Assembly: GCF_004365705.1 (NCBI RefSeq)
Contig: NZ_SOBN01000003.1
Coordinates: 806,001-870,000, forward strand
Direction of reading: 5' to 3'
DNA: 64,000 bases
DNA from: Streptomyces sp. 846.5
GTDB taxonomy: Bacteria; Actinomycetota; Actinomycetes; Streptomycetales; Streptomycetaceae
The translations under genes were made by a program, and so were the position numbers. A model generated the notes under the pieces. It made no database searches, was not told the origin of the DNA, and saw only the letters and a program-made list of their open reading frames with translations. Positions within the stretch are counted from its first letter, which is position 1. The number at the start of each line of letters is the position of its first letter. This document shows, piece by piece, positions 49,158 to 57,337 of this stretch.

Positions 49158-49954
49158 GCGGTCTCCATGGCGGCCTGGCAGTCCCGTTCCCACACGGCCC
49201 ACGGACGGTCGCCCCGGGCGTAGGCGGCGTCGAGTGCCGCCCGCTCCTTCACGGTGTCGGTCGGCTTCCAGAAGCCGCGGTGCTGGTAGGCCAGCAGGCG
49301 GCCGCGCTTGGCCAGTTCGGCGCATCCGTCGGCGACCAGGTCCCCGTTCTCCGGTATGTGGTCGAAGACCTCCTGGCGGAGCACGAAGTAGCCGCCGTTC
49401 TCCCACAGCGGCAGTTCGCTCACCGCGGTGATGCCCCCCACCAGGCCGTCCTCGCCCAGGTCCACGCAGTGGAACGAGGACTGCGGCGGCACCACCATCA
49501 TCTGCGCACCGGCGTCGCTCCGGGCGAACCGGTCGATCATCTCCGGCAGCGGGGCGTCGGTGAGCACGTCGGCGTAGTTGGCGAGGAACATCTCGTCGCC
49601 GTCCAGGTGGTGCCGCACCCGGCGCAGCCGCTCCCCGATCGGTGACTCGGTGCCGGTCTGCGCGAAGGTGATGGTCCAGTCGGCGATGTCGGTGGAGAGC
49701 AGCTCGGGCCGCCCGTTGCGCAGCACGAAGTCGTTGGACGTCGTCTCCTCGTAGTTGAGGAAGAAGTCCTTGATGTGATGGGCCCCGTAGCCGAGGCAGA
49801 GGATGAACTCCTTGTGCCCGTAGTGCGCGTAGTAGCGCATGACGTGCCAGATCAGCGGCCGGGGGCCGACCATCGCCATCGGTTTGGGCGTGTCGTCGGC
49901 GGTGCCGTTGCGCATGCGCAGCCCGTATCCGCCGCAGAAGAGTACGACCTTCAC
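49154..49954 (-). CDS. Sugar-1-phosphate nucleotidyltransferase (glucose-1-phosphate cytidylyltransferase-like)
   Basis: A 266-aa nucleotidyltransferase. The N-terminal MKVVLFCGGYGLRMR and TPKPMAMVGPRPLIWHVM contain the signature GGxGxR and the catalytic Lys. The pattern YGHKEFILCLGYGAHHIKDF, then DWTITFAQTGTES, is closest to RfbF, which makes CDP-glucose from CTP and glucose-1-phosphate. It would start a CDP-sugar branch for the C-methyltransferase and epimerase. The exact nucleotide is inferred from family resemblance. Confidence 0.85.
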   Translation of the reverse strand: MKVVLFCGGYGLRMRNGTADDTPKPMAMVGPRPLIWHVMRYYAHYGHKEFILCLGYGAHHIKDFFLNYEETTSNDFVLRNGRPELLSTDIADWTITFAQTGTESPIGERLRRVRHHLDGDEMFLANYADVLTDAPLPEMIDRFARSDAGAQMMVVPPQSSFHCVDLGEDGLVGGITAVSELPLWENGGYFVLRQEVFDHIPENGDLVADGCAELAKRGRLLAYQHRGFWKPTDTVKERAALDAAYARGDRPWAVWERDCQAAMETA

Positions 49955-51186
49955 GATTCCACCTCGACAATGCTGAGTTCGGGGATGGGGAAGACCAGTC
50001 GGCCGCCCCAGGCGTGTACGAAGGACAACTGCTCGGTCAGTTCGGCCCGCAGGTTCCAGGGCAGGACGAGCACATAGTCGGGTCGGTCGATGCTGATCTG
50101 CTCGGGCGGCAGGATCGGGATGCGGGTGCCCGGGGTGAACCTGCCGTGCTTGTAGGGGTTGCGGTCGACCGTGTAGGCGAGCAGGTCCGGCCGGACGCCG
50201 CAGTGGTTGAGCAGGGTGTTGCCCTTGCCGGGGGCGCCGTAGCCGACGACCGTCTCGCCGCGTTCGGCCGCATCGATGAGGAACCGCAGCAGGTCCCGGC
50301 GGACCTTGGCCACCCGGGCGGAGAACTCGGTGTACCCGGAGAGCTCCTGCAGTCCGGCGGCCTTCTCCCGGGACAGGACGTCCGCCACGCGCTGACTCGG
50401 CTCACCGGCGGCCTCGGCGGGGCGGGCCCACAGCCGGATGGATCCGCCGTGCGTGGGCAGCAGTTCGACGTCCACCAGGGCGAGTCCGCCGCTCGCCAGC
50501 GCCCGGATCGCGGACGCGACCGTGTAGTACTGGAAGTGCTCGTGGTAGATCGTGTCGTACTGGTTCTCCTCGATCAGGGTCAGCAGGTGCTGCACCTCGA
50601 TGGAGACCCAGCCGTCGTCGGCGACCAGGGCGCGCAGCCCCTGGGTGAAGCCGACCACGTCGGGGATGTGCGCGTACACGTTGTTGGCCACGACCAGGTC
50701 GGCCGGGCCGTGCTCGGCTCGGACGGCGGCGCCGACCTCGGGGCCCAGGAACTCGGTGAGCGTGGGCACCCCCGCCTCCCGCGCCGCCGCGCCCACGTTC
50801 ACCGACGGCTCGATGCCCAAGCAGCGGATCCCGCGGTCCACCATGTGCCGGAGCAGGTACCCGTCGTTGCTCGCGACCTCGACCGCGAAGGCGTCGGGGC
50901 CGAGGCCCAGCCGCTCCACGGCGCCGGCGACAAAGGTGCGCGCGTGCTCCACCCAGGAGGTCGAGTAGGAGGAGAAGTACGCGTACTGCGTGAACGTCTC
51001 CTCCGGCGTGATCAGCGGCGGGATCTGCGCCAGCCAGCAGTCGGTGCAGACCCGCAGGTGCAGCGGGTAGGTCGGCTCCGGTCCGTCCAACTGCTCCGCG
51101 GCGAGAAAGCTCTCGCACGGTGGCGTCGCCCCCAGATCGACGACGCTCTCCAGCGCCGCCGAGCCGCAGAGTCGGCATCCTGTCAT
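49951..51186 (-). CDS. Sugar C-methyltransferase (zinc-binding, TylC3/NovU-like)
   Basis: A 411-aa SAM methyltransferase of the sugar C3/C5-methyltransferase group. The N-terminal zinc site uses C4, C7, C46 and C49 (MTGCRLCG, RVCTDCW). The SAM-binding core is FAVEVASNDGYLL (about residues 100-112), and the C-terminal domain has YGAPGKGNTLLNH, as in NDP-4-keto-sugar C-methyltransferases. It probably adds a branched methyl to a keto-sugar nucleotide, giving an unusual tertiary-carbinol sugar. It overlaps both neighbours by ATGA. Confidence 0.87.
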   Translation of the reverse strand: MTGCRLCGSAALESVVDLGATPPCESFLAAEQLDGPEPTYPLHLRVCTDCWLAQIPPLITPEETFTQYAYFSSYSTSWVEHARTFVAGAVERLGLGPDAFAVEVASNDGYLLRHMVDRGIRCLGIEPSVNVGAAAREAGVPTLTEFLGPEVGAAVRAEHGPADLVVANNVYAHIPDVVGFTQGLRALVADDGWVSIEVQHLLTLIEENQYDTIYHEHFQYYTVASAIRALASGGLALVDVELLPTHGGSIRLWARPAEAAGEPSQRVADVLSREKAAGLQELSGYTEFSARVAKVRRDLLRFLIDAAERGETVVGYGAPGKGNTLLNHCGVRPDLLAYTVDRNPYKHGRFTPGTRIPILPPEQISIDRPDYVLVLPWNLRAELTEQLSFVHAWGGRLVFPIPELSIVEVES

Positions 51187-52415
51187 CGCTTGCTCCCACT
51201 CATACTTGCGCGGGTGTCCCCGCCGCCGGACCGGGCCGCGATCGCCGCCCGGTACCCCTCCTCCAGACGCTCCAGCCCGACAGCCGGACTGAAGCCCTGC
51301 TCATAGCGGCGCCGGGCCGCCCGGCCCAGCTCCCGACCGCCGTCGGCGTCCGCCGTGATCCGGCGCAGGCACTGGGCGAGTGACGCGGCGTCACCCGGCT
51401 GGTGCAGCAGCCCGGTCACCCCGTCCTCGACGAGTTCGACGAAGGCGCCGTGGCCGGCGGCGACGGTCGGGACCCCGGCCGCCATCGCCTCCACGACCAC
51501 CAGGCCGAACGCCTCCAGCCAGGTCGAGGGCGCCACCACCGCGACCGACCGCGCGATGACCCGGCGGCTCTCTGCCGGGTCGCACAGGCCGATGAACCGC
51601 ACGTCCTCCCGGCCCGCCGCCCAGGCGGCCACCTCGGGCTCCAGCGGCCCGGCGCCGGCGACCACCAGCGGCACACCGACACCGCCCTGCGCAGCGACTT
51701 CGTCCCACGCGGCCATCAGCAGCCGCACCCCCTTGGCCTCCGCGAGCCGGCCCAGGTAGAGCAGATGCTCGCCGGGCCCCTCGCGTACGGCACCCGGTTC
51801 CGGCACGAAGTTGTGCTTCACCGTCAGCCGCTCCGGCGGCATGCCGGAGCGCACCAGGACGTCGCGCTGCGCCGCGGAGATGCAGAAGAAGCGGTCCACG
51901 CCGGACCACCACCGCCGCCGGTTGACCGCCAGACTGACCGCCAGCGGCACCGTTGCCAGCCGGGAGTTCCGGTAGCAGCCGTGCCGGACGGCGGGCAGCG
52001 GGACCGCCGACCCGACGCATTCGGTGCACGGCAGGCCGTCCCGCTGCAGCGTGCCGGGCGGGCAGACCTGGGTGTAGTTGTGCAGCGTGGCGACGACCGG
52101 CACGTCGGCGTCGGCGCAGGCGGCCAGCACCGCGGGTGACAGCAGCGGGAAGACGTTGTGGACGTGCACCACGTCCGGCCGCTCGGCCCGCAGCCGGGCG
52201 GCGAGCTCGGAGCGGACCGCCGGGTTCCACGGCACCAGCAGCGGCAGCGCGGCCTTGCCCGGCAGGGACCGGGCGGCGATGTCGTCGCTGCGCCGCTCGA
52301 ACAGCTCCACCCGGTGGCCGGCCCAGCGCAGCAGCTCCACCTCCTGGTCGACGACGTTGTTCTCCCCGCTCGGCTGCGCCGAGGAGTAGCGGTTGTGCAC
52401 CACGAGCACATGCAT
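51183..52415 (-). CDS. Family 4 glycosyltransferase
   Basis: A 410-aa GT-B glycosyltransferase. The N-terminal part holds VLVVHNRYSS and VHVHNVFPLLSP with ATLHNYTQVCP (a Cys-rich acceptor region); the donor-binding half has YLGRLAEAKGV and the EX7E motif in EAFGLVVVEAMAAG. The Cys cluster (CPPGTLQRDGLPCTECVG) is shared by a subgroup of GT4 enzymes. It probably extends the repeat unit in the cytoplasm. GGAGG lies ten bases before the ATG; two bases separate it from the polymerase stop. Confidence 0.88.
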   Translation of the reverse strand: MHVLVVHNRYSSAQPSGENNVVDQEVELLRWAGHRVELFERRSDDIAARSLPGKAALPLLVPWNPAVRSELAARLRAERPDVVHVHNVFPLLSPAVLAACADADVPVVATLHNYTQVCPPGTLQRDGLPCTECVGSAVPLPAVRHGCYRNSRLATVPLAVSLAVNRRRWWSGVDRFFCISAAQRDVLVRSGMPPERLTVKHNFVPEPGAVREGPGEHLLYLGRLAEAKGVRLLMAAWDEVAAQGGVGVPLVVAGAGPLEPEVAAWAAGREDVRFIGLCDPAESRRVIARSVAVVAPSTWLEAFGLVVVEAMAAGVPTVAAGHGAFVELVEDGVTGLLHQPGDAASLAQCLRRITADADGGRELGRAARRRYEQGFSPAVGLERLEEGYRAAIAARSGGGDTRASMSGSKR

Positions 52416-52417
52416 GG

Positions 52418-53755
52418 TCAGGCCACCTCCAGTTCCGGTCGCTGGGCTGCGGTACGCCGGGCCTCCCGGGGGCGCGACAGCGAGAGCCGGCGCCGACGGT
52501 CCTGGGGCGCGGGTAGGGGCACCGCCTCGGTGGGCGCCGCCAGCAGTGAGGCGGCCACGGCCAGATGCAGCAGGTACGGCGAGGCGTCGCCCAGTCCGAC
52601 CTCGGTGTACGAGGCGATCACGCAGTAGCTGATCAGGAAGATGGCACAGGCCCTCGGCAGCGACGGCGGCCGCAGCAGCGCGATGCCGCCCAGCACGACG
52701 ACGATCGCCGCCACCAGGGTGACGCCGAGCAGGCCCTGCTCGTGGAAGACGGCCAGCCAGCTGTCGTCGATCGGCAGCCCACCGTAGGACTTGTCGCCCA
52801 GGCCCACGCCGAAGATGTCCTGCGAGACGGTCCGGGGGGCGCTCAGCAGGGCGTTCCAGACCTTCGCCCGGCCGGTGAGGCTGGCGAAGTTCTCCTGGCT
52901 CTGTCCGCGCAGGAACCAGGTCTGCAGCGCGGAGCTGAACCCGATCGCGGCCACCAGTGAGCCCAGCACCACCCAGGTGAAGAACCGGCGGGCGGCGGCG
53001 CTGGTCAGGATGAGCGAGCTGATCGCCAGCGCCAGCCCGACGAGCATGCCGAGGGTGGCGGTCCGGGTATGGGTCAGTGCCAGCAGGACGAACGACGGCA
53101 CGATGACCACCGCCGCACCGGTCCAGCTGGTCCGGCGGCCCACGGCGAGCAGCACGGTGAGCCCGATGATCACTGCCGCGTACTGTCCGATCTGCGGCGG
53201 GGTCAGCGGCCACAGATCGCCGACCAGCCGCCCGCCGTAGAGGCCGGGCATGGCCGCCCCCGGTGAGACGAACAGACCGGCCGCCACCGGCACCAGCACC
53301 AGGAAGTACATCCGGATGTGGTGCACTACAAAGGTCAGGCTGCCGTCCCACCAACGGCTCAGCAGCCACAGCGAGCTGACGAAGAGCAGCAGCCGGAAGC
53401 AGCGGAACAGCGATCCGTACCCGGACTCCAGGCGCGCGCTGGAGATCACGCTCGCCACCAGCAGCAGGGTGAGCAGGAACATGTAGGCGCTGGGGCGGAT
53501 GCGCAGCCGCAGATTGAGCGTCAGCGCCAGCACGAACGCGGTGACCAGCGCGCCCATGGTGACCAGCTGGATGAAGGAGCGGGGCAGCGGGATGATGGTC
53601 CTCGCTCCGGCCGAGCCGAGCGTGTTGAGGATCAGCAGACCCCAGGCCGTCCCGACGAGCTTCGGCGGATCGGCAGGGCGCAGCTCGGTGCCGGACTGCT
53701 GGCCTGTCGCGTCCGGCCCCTGCGGCGTCTCGCCGCGCATCAGGTCCCCGACCAT
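52418..53755 (-). CDS. Wzy-like O-antigen polymerase/ligase
   Basis: A 445-aa membrane protein with about ten to twelve helices and one long extracellular loop (WFLRGQSQENFASLTGRAKVWNALL, about residues 285-320), as in the O-antigen ligase/polymerase (Wzy_C) family. The GDKSYGGLPIDDSWLAVFHEQGLLG segment is like the conserved H-G pair region. It would join flipped repeat units on the outer face. ATG 53755 nearly touches the preceding stop; an internal ATG at 53740 has a better GGGGA and is an alternative. Confidence 0.82.
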   Translation of the reverse strand: MVGDLMRGETPQGPDATGQQSGTELRPADPPKLVGTAWGLLILNTLGSAGARTIIPLPRSFIQLVTMGALVTAFVLALTLNLRLRIRPSAYMFLLTLLLVASVISSARLESGYGSLFRCFRLLLFVSSLWLLSRWWDGSLTFVVHHIRMYFLVLVPVAAGLFVSPGAAMPGLYGGRLVGDLWPLTPPQIGQYAAVIIGLTVLLAVGRRTSWTGAAVVIVPSFVLLALTHTRTATLGMLVGLALAISSLILTSAAARRFFTWVVLGSLVAAIGFSSALQTWFLRGQSQENFASLTGRAKVWNALLSAPRTVSQDIFGVGLGDKSYGGLPIDDSWLAVFHEQGLLGVTLVAAIVVVLGGIALLRPPSLPRACAIFLISYCVIASYTEVGLGDASPYLLHLAVAASLLAAPTEAVPLPAPQDRRRRLSLSRPREARRTAAQRPELEVA

Positions 53756-53756
53756 C

Positions 53757-55337
53757 TCAACCACCGGCCTGCGGGCCGAAGGTGCTGCCGGAGTCCTGCC
53801 GGTACGGCGCTCCCTGCCACTGCTTGACATCGAGCACCAGGCCCTGGTCGTGGGCGACGAAGCTCCACGGTCCGACGTAGACGTTGTCGTACCAGCGGTT
53901 CTGCTGGGTGAAGGTGATCGCCTGCGCCACCCGGTCGCCCTTGTACGGTGACCAGTCCGGATAGCTGCCGTAGTTGGACAGCACCGCCATCCGGCCGCAC
54001 TGTCCCGCGCATCCGGCGGTGGACGCGCCCTGGACGAAGCGGTTGCCGTGGATGTCCACCCGCTGGGTCTTCCACCGGCAGTCAGAGGAGAGCGGAGCCT
54101 TGGCGATGGCCGGCTGCGCGCAGCGCTTGACGTCCGGCACCAGCAGCGTGCAGTCACCCGACGAGGTGTTGGCCGGGCTGTTGCAGAACCGGTCGGCGTT
54201 CTCCCACAGGGTGATCCCGGACCAGTTGTCCTCCAGCACATTGCCGTAGACGTCGATCCTGTCCGTACGGGCCCGGATCCGCGGTTCGCCGCCGGACTCG
54301 GACAGGTAGACGGTCCCGTACGGGAAGTCGTCGCCGGTGGCGGCGGCCGTGCGGCCCTCGACCAGGTTGTTCCGCCGGATGGTGTTGTACCGGATGACCG
54401 CGTTGTAGCTGGCCTCATAGATCAGCGCGGCACCGTCGTTGGCCTCGATGACGTTGTCCTCGATAAGGAAGTCGTTGTTGTTGGTGTCCGCCCACAGCCC
54501 GGTGCCACGGTTGTCGTGCACCCAGTTGCCGCGGACGTCGGAGCCGTTGACGGCCCAGAACTTGATGCCCCCGCTGCAGCCGCAGCCCGGCTGCCGCCGC
54601 TCCCAGTCGCCGGTGTTGTTGCCGGTGATCTCATTGCCCTGGACCACCAGGCCGGTGAGGGCGCCGTCGCCCTTGTACGCGTTCATGCCGTACTGGCCGT
54701 TGCGGCGCAGGCAGTCGGAGCGGACCTGCTGGCGGGCGCCGGCCATCAGACCGGCGCCGGAGTTGTCCTGCACCGTCGTGTGCTCGATCACCCACCCGTC
54801 GGCGGAGTCGTGGTTGACCACGCCCTCGTCCTGCGGGGCGGCGAAGTGCTGCACCGTCAGATGGCTGATGGTGACGTCCACGGCGCTGCCGGCGAACGCG
54901 GACTGGTTGACCTTCTGGCCGTCGAGCACCGCCCCCGGCGCGCCCAGGTAGACGTCCCCGTCCTTGGGGACGACCTGGTCGTAGGGGCCCGACCCGATCC
55001 TGTGCGTGCCCGGTCGAAGCCAGAACGTGGTGTGCGGGGGGCTGTTCAGGGTCTTCGCGGCCAGGTCGCCGACCACCGCGGGGTCGACCGTCACCGCGCC
55101 CGCCGGCGCCTCGGCCGGCCCGGCGGGGATCCGGTCGCAGACCGGGGTCACGGAGGCCGGCGCTGCGCCGGTCGGCTCGGCGGTGGGCACGCCGGAGGGC
55201 GCGGCGGACGTTCCGGCGGACGGCACGCCGGTCGGCCCCGCCTGACCGTCCGGCGTTCCCCCGCAGCCGGCGATCGTCAGCAGGGCCGTCGCCGACAACG
55301 CCGTCGACCACGCTCCGTGCCGCAACTTCCCCCCCAC
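53757..55337 (-). CDS. Right-handed parallel beta-helix lipoprotein
   Basis: A 526-aa exported protein with a lipobox (LLTIAGC, Cys at about residue 25), then a Pro/Ala-rich spacer and a right-handed beta-helix rich in N/G/D turns (e.g. VIEHTTVQDNSGAGL, FLIEDNVIEANDGAAL). This fold is used by polysaccharide lyases and carbohydrate-processing enzymes. Eight or more Cys suggest disulfides outside the cell. The GTG at 55337 has GGGAG eight bases upstream. It probably trims or modifies the glycan during export, as AlgG-like epimerases or lyases do elsewhere; the activity is not proven. Confidence 0.8.
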   Translation of the reverse strand: MGGKLRHGAWSTALSATALLTIAGCGGTPDGQAGPTGVPSAGTSAAPSGVPTAEPTGAAPASVTPVCDRIPAGPAEAPAGAVTVDPAVVGDLAAKTLNSPPHTTFWLRPGTHRIGSGPYDQVVPKDGDVYLGAPGAVLDGQKVNQSAFAGSAVDVTISHLTVQHFAAPQDEGVVNHDSADGWVIEHTTVQDNSGAGLMAGARQQVRSDCLRRNGQYGMNAYKGDGALTGLVVQGNEITGNNTGDWERRQPGCGCSGGIKFWAVNGSDVRGNWVHDNRGTGLWADTNNNDFLIEDNVIEANDGAALIYEASYNAVIRYNTIRRNNLVEGRTAAATGDDFPYGTVYLSESGGEPRIRARTDRIDVYGNVLEDNWSGITLWENADRFCNSPANTSSGDCTLLVPDVKRCAQPAIAKAPLSSDCRWKTQRVDIHGNRFVQGASTAGCAGQCGRMAVLSNYGSYPDWSPYKGDRVAQAITFTQQNRWYDNVYVGPWSFVAHDQGLVLDVKQWQGAPYRQDSGSTFGPQAGG

Positions 55338-55372
55338 GTGCCCGTCTCCCTAGCTGTGTGCGAACAACCGGC

Positions 55373-57337
55373 CTAACAGCGGAACTTGAGCAGCGAAGTT
55401 AACCCCTCCCCGCCGTCCACGGAACCGCTGCCGACGAGCGTGGTGGCGGGCTGCTTGCGACCGAAGCCGGCGGAGTACCAGCCCAGCGGTGGGTCGGTCT
55501 TGCCGCGATGCGCCTGCCAGTCCAGTTGCCCGGGCAGATCGAGGACCGCGGAGCGGTCCTCGCCGTCCACGGCCCAGGTGAGTTGGACCCGGTTTCCCAC
55601 CAGCTCCGCGGCGATCGCAGGGCCGAGGTGGAACGCCAGGCGCACCTCCTGGCGCGGGCCGCGCACCTCGTCGACGATCAGCAACTCCCGGCTCGCGGCG
55701 GTCAGTTGCACCTGGCGACGGTGCACGGAGCCCCGGTAGCCGTCGTGTTCGGCACTCCAGCGGCCGACGCCCCCGCCCGAGGTGTCCGCGGTCAGGACCC
55801 GGCTGCGGGCGTGCCGGGTCCACAGGAACGGGCCGCCGGAGCCGGACTGGTCAACGCCGCCCAGCTGGAGGGTGTTGTGGCCCAGGGTCGACCGGAAGTA
55901 CTGCCGCCACTCGGGCTGCCCGTGGTAGCAGAACGTCCCCGGGTCGGCGAGCACGTCGACCCCGTCGTGCCGGACCTCCACGGACAGCGCGTCGGCGTGG
56001 GCGTGCGCGGCGATGGACAGGAAGCCGTGCGGACCGCCGTCGCAGCGGCACCAGATCTCCTCCGGACCGCGCAGCACGGTCAGGCCCGCGTCGGCGAAAT
56101 GGGCCGGCCGCTGGGCCGGGCGGATCGCCGCCGGTGCGGTTCTGTCCGACGAGGTGCTCCGGATGAGCGCGGCCAGCAGTGGGGTGCGCACATCGGTGCC
56201 GGTCACGGCCGGCCACCAGTCGCGCCGGCCGAACACGGCGTCGCCGGTGGACAGCAGCGAACCCCAGCGGTCGGTGCCCGCGCCGTCCACGACCAATCCG
56301 TGTCCGTCGTCGGCGTCGCCCTGGCGCGGCGGACGCAGGCGGTTGTCCACGACGGCCGCCAGTGCGTCGGTCATCCGCAGCAGTACCAGCCGGACCGACG
56401 CGGGGACCGGCACCTCGGCGGCATCCGCCTCGGCCACCGCGGCCAAGCCGAGTTCCAGCACCAGTCCGTGGTACTCGGTGGCCAGCTCGCGGTTGAGTCC
56501 CGAGTCGAAGGTGTTGCTGTGCAGGTGCCGCTCCAGCGAGCGCAGCGCGTCGGCCCGCCAGCGCGCCGATTCGGGGAACCAGTCGAACGCGCAGGCCCCG
56601 GCGAACTGTCCGGCGGCCTCGGCGATGATGTGGTTGTTCGCCGAGGACCCCCGGCTGGGGAAGGCGGACAGCCAGCGCTGGTGGTGCCAGATCTGCTGCA
56701 GCGCCACCGGGTTGCCCTCGAACAGCGCGGACGCACCCGCCCATCCTTCGAGCAGCCGGCGGACCCACACCCAGGACAGCAGCCGGATGCCCAGCTCGAT
56801 GCCGCTGACCCAGTGGACCCCCCGCAGCGGCGGGTTGGCCTCCCACCACGACGTCAGGTGCTCGGCCACGCGCTCGGCGTAACGGTTCTCCCCGGTGAGC
56901 GCATAGGCGGCGGCGAGCACGGTCAGGTGGTGGTGCCGGGACAGCTCCCAGATCTGCTTGACGTCCCCGACCGCGTCCTCGTCGCGGTACGGCACGTTGA
57001 AGGCGTAGCCCGCCGGAGCGCGGCGCCCGGTCTTCGGGTCGTACCACCAGTCCGGGGCGACGAGGTCGTCGCGGGGCACGCCGAAGTACTCGGCGTGACC
57101 CTCCATCAGCCGGTCCGCCTCGGCGACCAGACGCTTGGCGGCGTCCGGCGGCACGTCGGCGAGGGTCCCGGCGGGCAGCACGGCGGTGAACCGGGCGCCG
57201 GTCACGCTCGGGGCGTCGGGCAGCGCGGACCGCCACCGACGCCTGCGCACCGTGTCGGCCACCCGGCCGCCGACCTCCCGCGGACCCATCCGGGACAGCC
57301 GCCGCAGGTACCAGCCTGCGGTCGTACCCGCGGTCAT
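55373..57337 (-). CDS. Heparinase II/III-family polysaccharide lyase-like protein
   Basis: A 654-aa protein with an alpha-toroid N-terminal half (about residues 60-360) and a beta-sandwich C-terminal half. Family motifs include SSANNHIIAEAAG, ATEYHGLVLELG and the HAHADALSVEV segment with its catalytic/metal His. Such proteins cut uronic-acid glycans by beta-elimination and occur in polysaccharide loci with asparagine-synthase and ADH-GFO/IDH/MocA genes. There is no signal peptide, so export is unclear. Leu-646 is encoded by TTA (55400-55402), the only TTA codon I noticed in the window. ATG 57337 overlaps the preceding stop. Confidence 0.85.
   Translation of the reverse strand: MTAGTTAGWYLRRLSRMGPREVGGRVADTVRRRRWRSALPDAPSVTGARFTAVLPAGTLADVPPDAAKRLVAEADRLMEGHAEYFGVPRDDLVAPDWWYDPKTGRRAPAGYAFNVPYRDEDAVGDVKQIWELSRHHHLTVLAAAYALTGENRYAERVAEHLTSWWEANPPLRGVHWVSGIELGIRLLSWVWVRRLLEGWAGASALFEGNPVALQQIWHHQRWLSAFPSRGSSANNHIIAEAAGQFAGACAFDWFPESARWRADALRSLERHLHSNTFDSGLNRELATEYHGLVLELGLAAVAEADAAEVPVPASVRLVLLRMTDALAAVVDNRLRPPRQGDADDGHGLVVDGAGTDRWGSLLSTGDAVFGRRDWWPAVTGTDVRTPLLAALIRSTSSDRTAPAAIRPAQRPAHFADAGLTVLRGPEEIWCRCDGGPHGFLSIAAHAHADALSVEVRHDGVDVLADPGTFCYHGQPEWRQYFRSTLGHNTLQLGGVDQSGSGGPFLWTRHARSRVLTADTSGGGVGRWSAEHDGYRGSVHRRQVQLTAASRELLIVDEVRGPRQEVRLAFHLGPAIAAELVGNRVQLTWAVDGEDRSAVLDLPGQLDWQAHRGKTDPPLGWYSAGFGRKQPATTLVGSGSVDGGEGLTSLLKFRC
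55400..55402 (-). promoter_or_regulatory. TTA (bldA-dependent type) codon in the heparinase-like gene
   Basis: The codon for residue 646 of 654 is TTA, in GEGLTSLL. In streptomycetes TTA is read by the bldA tRNA, which is fully active only late in development, so full-length product may depend on it. The frame was checked against the gene start. Confidence 0.6.
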
